DNA from: a bacterium
Lineage (GTDB): Bacteria; DUMJ01
Direction of reading: 5' to 3'
Length of the DNA: 37,898 nucleotides
Assembly: GCA_012839925.1 (NCBI GenBank)
Contig: DUMJ01000007.1
Coordinates: 1 to 37,898, forward strand
Below the pieces are notes generated by a model. The model had not been told where the DNA came from, did no database searches, and saw only the letters and a program-made list of their open reading frames with translations. This document shows positions 6,389 through 15,065 of the stretch, in pieces. Position 1 is the first letter of the stretch. The number at the start of each line of letters is the position of its first letter. The translations under genes and the position numbers were made by a program.

Positions 6389-9251
6389 AATTTTCAGGGT
6401 GCCAAACCTGCGATAGAGAAAAGAGTACTGATCGGGAAAAATTATCCCATATACCAAGATTAACTATTTTCCCAGGAGAAAGTTCTTTCAGAAGCTTTTC
6501 CGATGCAGCCTCAGGTTCATAATGAGTCCATCGCCTGATATCTGAGCTCCAGAATTTCAATGTATATCCAAGCTTATATGCAACATTTAAGAGATTTTTG
6601 TCAAACGCAGCCCGGGGTGGTCTGAACAGATTTATCTCTTTCCCTGCTATACCCTCTATGATCTCTTCCGTCTTCTTAAGGCTCTCGGTGATCTCTTCTT
6701 CAGAATAAGTGGTATAATCTACATAAGATTCTCCCAGCATACCAATCTCATAACCCTTATCTAACAGAGACTTTATAACCTTTTTATGAGTAAGGGCAGC
6801 ATCAGCGGTAAAAAAGAAGGTCCCCTTCAGTTTAAGTTTATCAAATGTCTCTATAATATTATCTGTATTGCTCTCAGGGTAACGTATCTCTACAGTGAAT
6901 TCGATATTATCTACATCTGGACTATAAAATATAACCTTTACCCTGTTAAACTCCTCTGGAACTTCATACAGATAAGCACTGAGCTTATAATACTCCACCA
7001 TATCTAATCTTTTATACTTACTATCTAACCAGCTCTTTATCTTACCTTTGGGGTCTGAACTTTCTTCTCCAGCCATTACAAACCAGACATTTTTATAAGA
7101 ATAGGTCCCCCTGTATATATCCACTGCTACATTACCAAAGGCATCAATCTTCTCGTATGGAATCTTATCCCTGTTATAGTAGTTAAATGGTCTATACATC
7201 TGTGGGGCTGTTATCAGAGCCACTGTACGATCTGAAGCCTCAGAATGTATATATTCAACCACTCTTCTCCAGGGACGGGATATAAAGTCTAATTTTTTAT
7301 TGTAATTATATATCGCCAGAGAATCTATCCCGAGGGTAAGGAGCAGTATGAGGATAACAACCGGGTAGAACTTGAACTTTCTTATCCCTCTGGCCAGTAA
7401 TATAAAATATCCAGCTACAAAAGGTGATAGATATCTGGCACTGAAGAAGCTCTTATCAAAAGAGATGAGGATAAGGAGAAGAAATGGTATAAATGTATAA
7501 AGCGCAATGAGGAAGAACCCCTTCTTATCTCTATAAGGTGGAAGAAGTCCAATAATGAATAGCGCCAGGAAAAGATAGAATATGTACTGTAGGAGGTTTC
7601 TCTCTGCAAAGATACCACGGGCATATCCCAGATTTATCTCTATAAAAGAATTCTTTATAACACTTAAGGTAAGACTCTGCTTTCCCTGGTACACATCTGG
7701 AGTCCTGTTCTTTAATATCACATAAATCCAGGGGGAAAATAGTAACACTATAACAAGCTGATAGGTTACCCAACATTTTAATCTCTTCCAATCCCTGATA
7801 TTTGTGAAGAATATATAGATATTTTCCAAAACGATAAGAAAAACAGAATAGATGTGCACATAGAGAGAAATCACATTCAAAATAACTACAGGGATCAGAA
7901 ATTTCTTGTCAGACTTCAATCTGTCCTCGTTCCACCTGTAAAGTAGATATAGAGATAAGAGGAACAGAAATGTAATCAGCGGGTACATCCTGGCTTCCTG
8001 AGAGTAGTAGATTTGAAATGGAGAAAGGGCAAATAAAAGACTGGCAATTATAGCTGTGGGAAGATCGAAGATCCTGGAAGCAATCTTATATATCAGTGGA
8101 ATACTCAATACACTGAATATGGCAGAGAAAGACCTCAATGCCATCTCAGAATCACCAAAGATTCTTATCCAGAAATGGGTGAGAATAAAGTAGAGAGGTG
8201 GGTGTATGCCAGTAGAAGCCCTGTCTAGAATGATATTTTTTATATTGTCCCAGGCAAGATTGACGGTAATTCCCTCATCTAACCAGATGCTCCTTGCACC
8301 TATATTATAAAATCTGACCAGTCCGGCAATTACAGTTATTGCTACAGGAACGAACTTACTCTTGAGTATATCTCTGTTCATAGGGAACAATCCACAAAAT
8401 CCAGGTAAAGCGGTATTGATCAGAAATATTAAAAATGCAGAATTGAATGCCAATTCCTCAGGCAGTCCAAACCTACCCAACAGCAGGATAGCGATACCCT
8501 CTCTGACCCCAAGTCCGCCCACGGTTATGGGTATAAGATTAGCCAGCATAACCAGTGGGTACGATATAAAAATCTCCCGTCCCAGGTTATAACCAAAGGC
8601 TCTTACTAGGAGGAGAACCTCAAAAATAACAATTAAATAGCTGAAGAGAGTGAGGGTTAAACCGGTAAGGATCGTCCTTCTCTTCAGATGATTTAATCCT
8701 TCCAGGAGCTGCGGATACTTTTTAATAACAGGTAGCTTGAGAAGAATATTTAAATATCTTGTATTGAAGAGGATAAACAGGAGAGCTATAAGTAATACCC
8801 CTGCAGTTATAGCTACACCGGAGTTAACAAAGTACCAGATTCCCCACAGTGATAGAAAAACTACTATAAAAAGGTCAAAGATCTTATCCCATAATACTAG
8901 ACCAACACCAGCAAGTCTTTTCTCTTTTGGTATCTCCGATATACGTCCAACCTCGCCAATTCTTCCAGGAGTTATTATCCCCAGAGACATTCCAGAGAGG
9001 TATCCATCAATAGAGGAACGAAAAGAAATAGTGGGGATTAAGTCTCTCAGAAGAAGGTGCCACTTAAATATTTTGATCAGAGTAAATACAAAGCCCAGTA
9101 AAACAGCTGCCCCAAGATATCTTAACCTGACGTTTATAAAAGAAGCTATTAGAGTATCAACTGGTATCTTCTTGAAGATAAAATAGAGGACATATACTGT
9201 AATTAACAGCTTAAGTAGATTGATAAGTAAGTTCTTCTTTTCCTTCAGCAT
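6387..9251 (-). CDS. Triple fusion: LPG_synthase_TM flippase-like module + GT39-type glycosyltransferase + degenerate NodB domain
   Basis: 954 residues. Residues 1-290 form a polytopic membrane module of the LPG_synthase_TM/UPF0104 family, with TPGRIGEVGR (94-103) and the PITVGGLGVREG signature (241-252). Residues 300-750 are a PMT_2/ArnT-like GT39 glycosyltransferase: WLDEG (323-327) with the catalytic-type acidic pair, GIHPPLYF (348-355), SPFQIYYSQEARMYPL (410-425), then many membrane segments. Residues 770-945 fold like a polysaccharide deacetylase, but TFDDG is replaced by TVEIRYP and the HxxxH metal motif by GESYVDYTTY; only the RPP motif (108-110 of the domain) survives. Expected role: transfer of a sugar from a polyprenyl-phosphate donor outside the membrane, with the N-terminal module perhaps moving the donor. 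It overlaps the preceding gene by 41 bp, suggesting translational coupling. Last gene of the long operon. Confidence 0.88.
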   Translation of the reverse strand: MLKEKKNLLINLLKLLITVYVLYFIFKKIPVDTLIASFINVRLRYLGAAVLLGFVFTLIKIFKWHLLLRDLIPTISFRSSIDGYLSGMSLGIITPGRIGEVGRISEIPKEKRLAGVGLVLWDKIFDLFIVVFLSLWGIWYFVNSGVAITAGVLLIALLFILFNTRYLNILLKLPVIKKYPQLLEGLNHLKRRTILTGLTLTLFSYLIVIFEVLLLVRAFGYNLGREIFISYPLVMLANLIPITVGGLGVREGIAILLLGRFGLPEELAFNSAFLIFLINTALPGFCGLFPMNRDILKSKFVPVAITVIAGLVRFYNIGARSIWLDEGITVNLAWDNIKNIILDRASTGIHPPLYFILTHFWIRIFGDSEMALRSFSAIFSVLSIPLIYKIASRIFDLPTAIIASLLFALSPFQIYYSQEARMYPLITFLFLLSLYLLYRWNEDRLKSDKKFLIPVVILNVISLYVHIYSVFLIVLENIYIFFTNIRDWKRLKCWVTYQLVIVLLFSPWIYVILKNRTPDVYQGKQSLTLSVIKNSFIEINLGYARGIFAERNLLQYIFYLFLALFIIGLLPPYRDKKGFFLIALYTFIPFLLLILISFDKSFFSARYLSPFVAGYFILLARGIRKFKFYPVVILILLLTLGIDSLAIYNYNKKLDFISRPWRRVVEYIHSEASDRTVALITAPQMYRPFNYYNRDKIPYEKIDAFGNVAVDIYRGTYSYKNVWFVMAGEESSDPKGKIKSWLDSKYKRLDMVEYYKLSAYLYEVPEEFNRVKVIFYSPDVDNIEFTVEIRYPESNTDNIIETFDKLKLKGTFFFTADAALTHKKVIKSLLDKGYEIGMLGESYVDYTTYSEEEITESLKKTEEIIEGIAGKEINLFRPPRAAFDKNLLNVAYKLGYTLKFWSSDIRRWTHYEPEAASEKLLKELSPGKIVNLGIWDNFSRSVLFSLSQVWHPEN

Positions 9252-10833
9252 CGTATCTTCTTACTATTTTTACTCTTGTTTTTTCTGGATATATGACTTT
9301 AGGGCAATTATCCAAATCCTGAGGTTCAAAGTATCTGGAGGATGGTATATAGATATAGGGATTCTCTGCTCCAACCGTGATTTTTTCAATATCCTTATCT
9401 GAAGTAATCTCATCCCTGACGGTAATCTCATCACCGGTTATATCTATATACCTGGTAACTTCAATATTACTCTCACCCCTGTATGTTATAAGAAATCTTC
9501 TAAGGATATCCTTTACCTTCAAGCTCAGATTGGTGAATCTTCCAAATATAAGCTGAAATAGTCTGGACAGAACCAGGTCTGTAGAAGACATGGTCTTATA
9601 TGACAACCTAAGCAGACTGTTCCTGGTCATTGCCTTATAATTTTCAAAGCTCAGATCACTCTTATCATTTAACCATCCGCTAGAATAAGTCCTACCTCCC
9701 ATCTCCACTATAACGCCACTGTCAGAGATTGAAGAGTTGGTCTTTTTATTGAAGAGTCTGAAGACTCCACCCTTTTTCAGGTTAGAGATAAAATAGAAAT
9801 TATCATTACTGACAACAAGCATCCCTGAGTTTGGAAGAAACTTAACAAATTCCATTTCAAACATAGGTGGCTCCAGGTCTCCCTGGTGCATATTCATATG
9901 TGCCTGAAGATAAGTGTATCCTGTGTAAGAGAGATATCTATCATCCAGATTATACGGTCCCACAGTTTGCATCTTCCCGAGGGATTCTCTCAATAGAGAA
10001 ACTATGACCCCGGCATCCTTATTCCACCTGCTTGAAAATTCTACACCGGCAGGGATTATATACTTTGTATTTCTTGAACCATATTCTCCACCAAATGTCC
10101 CATTTGGATGGGCAAAATAGACAAGAAAACCCAGAGCTCTATCTATCATCTCTCTGGCTAATGGATCTTCAGATTTTTCATAGTACTTGCTGAGATAATC
10201 TATAGCAAGTGATAGATAGCCTGTATCAGGACCTCCATATTCAGGAAACCATCCCTCCGGGTTCTGTCTATCTTTCAACTGTTCTAACTTCCTGGTAGCT
10301 CCATCTCTGTATCTCTCTTCACTGGTAAGCAGATAGAGGTTAAAAAGGGCAGTCACAGCTCCTGCGACCTGATTACAGGCTGTAAAATCGGTATAATTTA
10401 ATAACCACTCCCCTGCCCTTCTGAGGCTTTTCAGGACCTTCTTATAAGAAGGAATATCCTCACCAAGGATCAGGAGTGTCTCGGATATGGCGTAGGTGGT
10501 GAAGGCTGTAGCCACAAAACTATGTTCAACAGGGTACCACTCGCTGAAAGACCCATCACTATCCTGCATATCAGACCAGAATCTCAATGCTCCATCTATT
10601 AAGGAGAATATATTAGAATTTTTATAATATGCATTATCGGGAAATTCATTCTGATACAGTATAGCCAGAGTAAGGACCGCCTCCTGGAATCTAGCACAGG
10701 GAAAATCCACCACATTGTAATGCCAGAACTGCCTGTCGAAACACCCAAATGTTGGGCTACTGGGATTCTTATCAACCAATCCCAGTAATCTCGGAATCTC
10801 TTTCAGCATAGATTCTAGATATACGCTATTCAA
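9211..10833 (-). CDS. Alpha/alpha-toroid plus beta-domain protein, probably acting on polysaccharide
   Basis: About 540 residues, no signal peptide. The N-terminal 330 residues are helical pairs typical of (alpha/alpha) toroids, with repeated aromatic/glycine turns: FCDRQF-like FGCFDRQFWHY, DGSFSEWYP, NPEGWFPEYGGPDTGY, HPNGTFGGEYGSRN. The C-terminal 200 residues are beta-rich. This layout is that of heparinase/alginate-lyase-like or hydrolase proteins, but I do not recognise a defined catalytic set and assign no reaction. The frame opens with TTG at 10839 directly abutting AGAGG; the TTG at 10833 has a 6-nt spacing and is preferred; ATG at 10809 is another choice. It overlaps the GT2 gene upstream and the fusion gene downstream, so it is very likely co-translated with both. 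Confidence 0.75.
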   Translation of the reverse strand: MNSVYLESMLKEIPRLLGLVDKNPSSPTFGCFDRQFWHYNVVDFPCARFQEAVLTLAILYQNEFPDNAYYKNSNIFSLIDGALRFWSDMQDSDGSFSEWYPVEHSFVATAFTTYAISETLLILGEDIPSYKKVLKSLRRAGEWLLNYTDFTACNQVAGAVTALFNLYLLTSEERYRDGATRKLEQLKDRQNPEGWFPEYGGPDTGYLSLAIDYLSKYYEKSEDPLAREMIDRALGFLVYFAHPNGTFGGEYGSRNTKYIIPAGVEFSSRWNKDAGVIVSLLRESLGKMQTVGPYNLDDRYLSYTGYTYLQAHMNMHQGDLEPPMFEMEFVKFLPNSGMLVVSNDNFYFISNLKKGGVFRLFNKKTNSSISDSGVIVEMGGRTYSSGWLNDKSDLSFENYKAMTRNSLLRLSYKTMSSTDLVLSRLFQLIFGRFTNLSLKVKDILRRFLITYRGESNIEVTRYIDITGDEITVRDEITSDKDIEKITVGAENPYIYIPSSRYFEPQDLDNCPKVIYPEKTRVKIVRRYDAEGKEELTYQST

Positions 10834-11770
10834 TGCCAACCTCTTCTAGTATGGAATACTCTTCTTTCTGTCCATAAGAGATATTATTAATCATCTCTCC
10901 GAGCAACCCTGTAGAGAGAGACTGAATCCCAAGTATCATACAAAGGACACCCAGAGTAAGAAGAGGTCTATTACCTATAAGGGCACCCGTTAACAACTTA
11001 TAAATCACCAGATAGAGGTTTATAATAAATCCAATAATAAAGAGGAGAATACCTGTCGTTCCAAAGATATGCATGGGTCTTCTTAGAAATCTGGTCAGGA
11101 ATACAACTGTAAACAAATCCAGAAAACCCTTAAAAAGCCTTTCCAAACCATACTTTGATCTTCCATACTTTCTGGGATGATGAGTCACAACTATCTCTCC
11201 AACTGAAAACCCCTTGCCATAAGCTAATGCAGGGATATATCTGTGAAGCTCACCATATATCTCTATAGATTTAACCACTTCATTTCTGTAAGCCTTAAAT
11301 CCGCAGTTAAAATCATGAATCTTTACTCCGGTAGCTATAGATGTAAGTTTATTAAAAAGTCTGGATGGCAAGGTCTTGCCTGGAGGGTCATGACGGACCT
11401 TCTTCCAGCCAGAGACAACATCGTATCCTTTATTTATCATCTCTATAAATCTGGGAATTTCTACAGGGTCATCCTGCAGATCTGCATCCATAGTGATAAC
11501 TATATCCCCACTGGCCAGTTTAAAACCGGCTGATAATGCACTTGACTTACCAAAGTTCCTCCTGAACCTTACCCCTCTCACCCTGCTATCCCTTTTATGT
11601 AACTCTTTTATTATATCAAAAGAATTGTCTGTACTGCCATCATCGATAAATATTATCTCAAAAGATAACCCTAAAGGAGTCGTATTCTCTACTATACCTC
11701 TATACAGGGTTTCGAGAGATTCAGCCTCATTCTTTAATGGGATAACAAATGATACATCATACCTATTCAT
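10826..11770 (-). CDS. Family 2 glycosyltransferase, polyprenyl-phosphate sugar synthase type (DPM1/GtrB/ArnC-like)
   Basis: 314 residues. The GT-A nucleotide-sugar domain has DDGSTD (43-48), RNFGKSSALSAGF (71-83) and DADLQDDP (95-102), then FNCGFKAYR. Two C-terminal membrane helices follow (around 232-260 and 268-300), as in GtrB and ArnC. Such enzymes load a hexose from UDP- or GDP-sugar onto undecaprenyl or dolichyl phosphate at the cytoplasmic face. The ATG overlaps the TGA of the hydrolase gene (ATGA) behind AGGAGG. The GT39-like fusion two genes downstream is the natural consumer of its product; that link is inference from order and family knowledge. Confidence 0.9.
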   Translation of the reverse strand: MNRYDVSFVIPLKNEAESLETLYRGIVENTTPLGLSFEIIFIDDGSTDNSFDIIKELHKRDSRVRGVRFRRNFGKSSALSAGFKLASGDIVITMDADLQDDPVEIPRFIEMINKGYDVVSGWKKVRHDPPGKTLPSRLFNKLTSIATGVKIHDFNCGFKAYRNEVVKSIEIYGELHRYIPALAYGKGFSVGEIVVTHHPRKYGRSKYGLERLFKGFLDLFTVVFLTRFLRRPMHIFGTTGILLFIIGFIINLYLVIYKLLTGALIGNRPLLTLGVLCMILGIQSLSTGLLGEMINNISYGQKEEYSILEEVGIE

Positions 11771-13017
11771 TTTAAACCTCCTAAAAAGAGAAGAACAGAG
11801 CCCTGTCCATGGGGAAAGATCCCGGTACTTCTTGTGGCATAGTATATATAATCTCCAGGACCTGTCCCTTCCGATACACCCAGCACATCTCCTTCTTTAC
11901 TGATCCTGAGTTTTATACCGGAAAAGAGCCTGTTAACTGTATCTTTATAAATTTCACTTATAATTCCAAGAGAGATAGCTTTATTGATCCCGTATCCCAG
12001 AAGGGCACTCCCCGAAGTCTCAAGATATGTACCTTTCATATTTATAAGTGTATGCCATAAACCAGATTTATCCTGAATTTTGAACAGGGTCTCAACCATA
12101 TTTCTTATGATAGACTCAAAATACACCCTCTCTTCCTCCTGTAAATAAGGAATAACCTCCACAAGAGTAGCCAGCATCCAGCCGTTGCCTCTTGCCCAGT
12201 AGTGCGGAGTCAGAGAAAGAGTATTTTCATCCCAGGCATGGTGGAACAGATATACATTGGGATTCATAAGGTATTGTATATGTATCTTTAACTGTCTCAA
12301 ACCCTCTTCTCTGTAGAGTTCTCCTAATCTTACCATAAATGGGCATATCATATATACAGTATCAATCCATAACTGTCCACTTCCAGGTTCATGGACAATT
12401 CCACCTGAAGGGAGTCTATCCTTACAGGATAGAATAAAGTTACCCAGTCTTCTCGCCTTTTCAATATATCTTTCATCTCCCAAGAGCTCATAGAGAGTTA
12501 TCAAAACATCTCCTATGGCACAATCATTCACATTTTTAGGTTTGATATCCTTTTCTATATATCCATCTATTATCGCCTTTACGTATTCCCAATTACCGGT
12601 GGCGAGTAATCCCTTCATTGCAACGGTCTGACCCCAGGAGTAACCACCTATTCCTCTATCCATAGTCCTGATAGCAATAAGCCTAGTTAACTCACCATTA
12701 TCCAGTACAGGTGGTATATTCTTCACATTTATATGCTGAGAATTGTATCTTAGTTCGATCGACCCCATCATACTTATAGCCTCATCCAGACAATTCTCAG
12801 CCGAATGGATCTTGCCCATCCTTATCTCATTCTTCGCCTTCTTTATAAGTTCTTCCACCCCTGTAAGGTCCCAGCCCTTAGCCCACTCTAATCTCATACT
12901 GTGAAATTTATCTTCAACCAATAAAAGTTTTCCATCTAAAGTTTCAGCTACAGATTGTTGTAAGCTCATAGAGAAAAGGAAAATAAATAAGACTGAATAC
13001 AGACAAAATTTTTTCAC
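11767..13017 (-). CDS. Exported GH88/GH105-like unsaturated uronyl hydrolase
   Basis: 416 residues with a signal peptide (MKKFCLYSVLFIFLFSMSLQQSVAE). A helical spacer of about 75 residues precedes an (alpha/alpha)6 barrel. Motifs match YteR/UGL-type enzymes: NDCAIGD (164-170), LWIDTVYMICPFM (217-228) with the probable catalytic D219, FHHAWDE (258-264), WARGNGWMLATLVEVIPYL (274-292), QDKSGLWHTLI and YLETSGSALLGYGI. The family hydrates the unsaturated uronic acid left by polysaccharide lyases. Substrate unknown. It starts with GTG inside the mltG stop (GTGA overlap) and ends inside the GT2 start (ATGA), so it is locked into the operon even though a degradative enzyme next to cell-wall and translation genes is unexpected. 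Confidence 0.85.
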   Translation of the reverse strand: MKKFCLYSVLFIFLFSMSLQQSVAETLDGKLLLVEDKFHSMRLEWAKGWDLTGVEELIKKAKNEIRMGKIHSAENCLDEAISMMGSIELRYNSQHINVKNIPPVLDNGELTRLIAIRTMDRGIGGYSWGQTVAMKGLLATGNWEYVKAIIDGYIEKDIKPKNVNDCAIGDVLITLYELLGDERYIEKARRLGNFILSCKDRLPSGGIVHEPGSGQLWIDTVYMICPFMVRLGELYREEGLRQLKIHIQYLMNPNVYLFHHAWDENTLSLTPHYWARGNGWMLATLVEVIPYLQEEERVYFESIIRNMVETLFKIQDKSGLWHTLINMKGTYLETSGSALLGYGINKAISLGIISEIYKDTVNRLFSGIKLRISKEGDVLGVSEGTGPGDYIYYATRSTGIFPHGQGSVLLFLGGLK

Positions 13018-13976
13018 CTCTGACTCCTCAGATGTTCTTCGTATGTCCTAGAGAATATATGGACCCCATCCCCTCTGGTGAAATAAAAAAGATAATCTGT
13101 ATCGGCAGGATTTACTGCAGAGATTATAGAGGGAAGGCCGGGATTACATATTGGACCTGGTGGAAGTCCATAATAAAGATAAGTATTATAGGGGGACTTA
13201 ACTTTCAAGTCATCATAACTTAAGATAGGCTTACTCTTCCCCAGTGCATACTGAACGGTTGCATCACACTGGAGTTTCATACCAGTATTTAATCTCTTGA
13301 GTAAGACCTGGGCTATGACCGGTCTTTCCTCATCTATTCTTGCCTCTTTCTCTATAAGAGAGGCAAGAATTATAGCTTCTCTTGGTGTAAGTCCTAAATT
13401 CTTAGCTTTTTCTTCAAAGTCCTCCGGTAATACAGCTACAAATCTATCCAGAAATTTTTTTATAACGGCTTCCGGGGTACTCTCTATATAAAATTCATAT
13501 GTATCAGGGAAGAGAAACCCCTCATAAGGGGGACGTATAAATGATGGATAGTCATCTTTTATCTCCCTATTTAGGGCATCTAAAAATTCCTCCCTGGATA
13601 TAACTCCGTTAACTTCCAGCCTCTCTGCAATCTCTCTAGAGTTGAATCCTTCCGGTATCGTCACCCAGACGGTCTTTGGTTTTGTCTCAAAGATAAACCT
13701 GACCAGAGCATCTACCCTGAGTCCTCTGGGTACATCGAATAAACCAGAGACAAGTTTTGTTTCTTTATCGTTTAACTTCAGCAGATATAAGAAAATCTTC
13801 TCAGAAGATATCAAGCCCTTTTCTTTTAACAGCGCAGCAACATCTCTGGCATTCATTCCTGGTTTTATGGTTACCATTTCTACCCCCTTATATGGCAAGG
13901 GTGGATATAAGAAAAAAGATATCAAAAAAATAGAAACACATATTATAACTATCAGGGATTTTAAAAGGGCAGCCAT
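13014..13976 (-). CDS. mltG: Endolytic murein transglycosylase MltG (YceG-like)
   Basis: 320 residues. One N-terminal membrane anchor (about 5-24), a LysM-like part (GMNARDVAALLKEKGLI, 40-56), and the YceG domain with ASLIEKEARIDEERPVIAQV; E209 matches the catalytic Glu of E. coli MltG. LQCDATVQYALG, SPYNTYLYYGLPPGPICNPG and FSRTYEEHL complete the family pattern. MltG cleaves nascent peptidoglycan glycan strands at the outer face of the membrane and is thought to end their polymerisation. It begins 5 bp after the prfB stop and overlaps the next gene by 4 bp. Confidence 0.95.
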   Translation of the reverse strand: MAALLKSLIVIICVSIFLISFFLYPPLPYKGVEMVTIKPGMNARDVAALLKEKGLISSEKIFLYLLKLNDKETKLVSGLFDVPRGLRVDALVRFIFETKPKTVWVTIPEGFNSREIAERLEVNGVISREEFLDALNREIKDDYPSFIRPPYEGFLFPDTYEFYIESTPEAVIKKFLDRFVAVLPEDFEEKAKNLGLTPREAIILASLIEKEARIDEERPVIAQVLLKRLNTGMKLQCDATVQYALGKSKPILSYDDLKVKSPYNTYLYYGLPPGPICNPGLPSIISAVNPADTDYLFYFTRGDGVHIFSRTYEEHLRSQR

Positions 13977-13981
13977 AATCT

Positions 13982-15065
13982 CTATTTACTTATAAGCATC
14001 ATACTCTTAAGATAGGCAGATATAAAGACATCTATATCTCCATCTAAAACTGCCTGTATATTCCCAACTTCTACACCTGTCCTGTGGTCCTTTACCAGGG
14101 TGTATGGATGCAGTACATAGGAACGGATCTGATTTCCCCACGCTATATCCTTCCTCTCACCCTTGAGCGTCTGGACCTCTTTTTCTCTCTTCTCTTTCTC
14201 AAGGGCAAAAAGCTTCGCCTTAAGTATTCTCATAGCCGTTTCTCTATTCTGATACTGAGACCTCTCACTCTGACATTCAACTACTATCCCAGTAGGGATA
14301 TGGGTAATTCTGATTGCTGATTCGGTCTTATTCACATATTGACCACCAGGACCACTGGCTCTGAATGTATCTATCTTCAAATCTTCTACTTTTATCTCCA
14401 CCTCTATCTCATTTCCTATATCAGGGATGACATCCACTAGGGCAAAAGAGGTATGTCTCCTGTGAGCGGCATCAAAGGGAGATATCCTTACCAGCCTGTG
14501 GACCCCTCTTTCAGCCTTCATATATCCGTATGCAAAATCTCCCTTGACTATAAATGTAGCACTTTTAATACCTGCCTCATCTCCATAGGAGGTATTTATA
14601 ATCTCCAGGTTGAATCCATTCCTTTCAGCCCATCGTGTATACATCCTTAGCAGCATCTCTGCCCAATCCTGAGCATCCACTCCACCTGCACCAGAATGTA
14701 TGGTTACAACTGCATTGTAGTTATCGTACTCCTCTGTAAAGAGGACCTGAATCTCCAGTTCATCTAAAAGTCTATTGGCATTTTTCAGCTCTTCCTGTAA
14801 TTCTTTCTCTATACTCTCATCCTCCTCCAGAAGGTCAGAGAATTCCTTGAGAGACTCTATAAGACCTCCAACTTTCTTCCCCTTTTCTACAACCCCCTTT
14901 AATTTGCTTATCTGAGAAAGGACCTTTTGAGCCTCTCTGGGGTCTGACCAGAGATCTTCTCTTTGAGTCTCTTCTTCTAACTCAGACAACTTCGAAATCT
15001 GCTTGTCAAAGATAACCACCCAACTCTAAGTATCTCTTCTCAAGCTCTAATATTTCTTTCTTCAC
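13982..15065 (-). CDS. prfB: Peptide chain release factor 2, with programmed +1 frameshift
   Basis: Zero frame from GTG 15065 reads [19 protein letters not shown] and then meets TGA at 15008-15006 in the context CTT TGA C; the +1 frame continues D-K-Q-I-S-K and runs to 13982. Spliced product about 360 residues (15065-15009 joined to 15007-13982). GGQ, the peptidyl-tRNA hydrolysis motif, is at about 240-242 ([11 protein letters not shown]), and the stop-codon-reading SPF is at about 195-197. The start is supported by a 4-bp GTGA overlap with the secA stop and by AAGGGA 6-7 nt upstream. RF2 ends translation at UGA and UAA; the frameshift is the known autoregulation, in which low RF2 lets ribosomes slip past its own UGA. 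A conventional in-frame call would start falsely at 15019. Confidence 0.95.
15005..15020 (-). promoter_or_regulatory. RF2 programmed +1 frameshift site
   Basis: Minus strand reads GGT GGT TAT CTT TGA C: slippery CTT (15011-15009), in-frame TGA (15008-15006), and C at 15005. A G-rich run (GGGTGG) begins just upstream where E. coli has its Shine-Dalgarno-like stimulator AGGGGG. Slippage on CTT into the +1 frame gives ...GYL-DKQIS. Confidence 0.93.

Noticed and set aside
8737..9186. Plus-strand ORF of 149 codons
   Set aside because: Antisense to the LPG_synthase_TM module, which has clear family motifs; no ribosome site.
14982..15019. In-frame RF2 start at 15019 (TGG-TTA-TCT region)
   Set aside because: The zero-frame GTG leader with CTT TGA C and the secA overlap explain the N-terminus better than a start inside the frameshift site.
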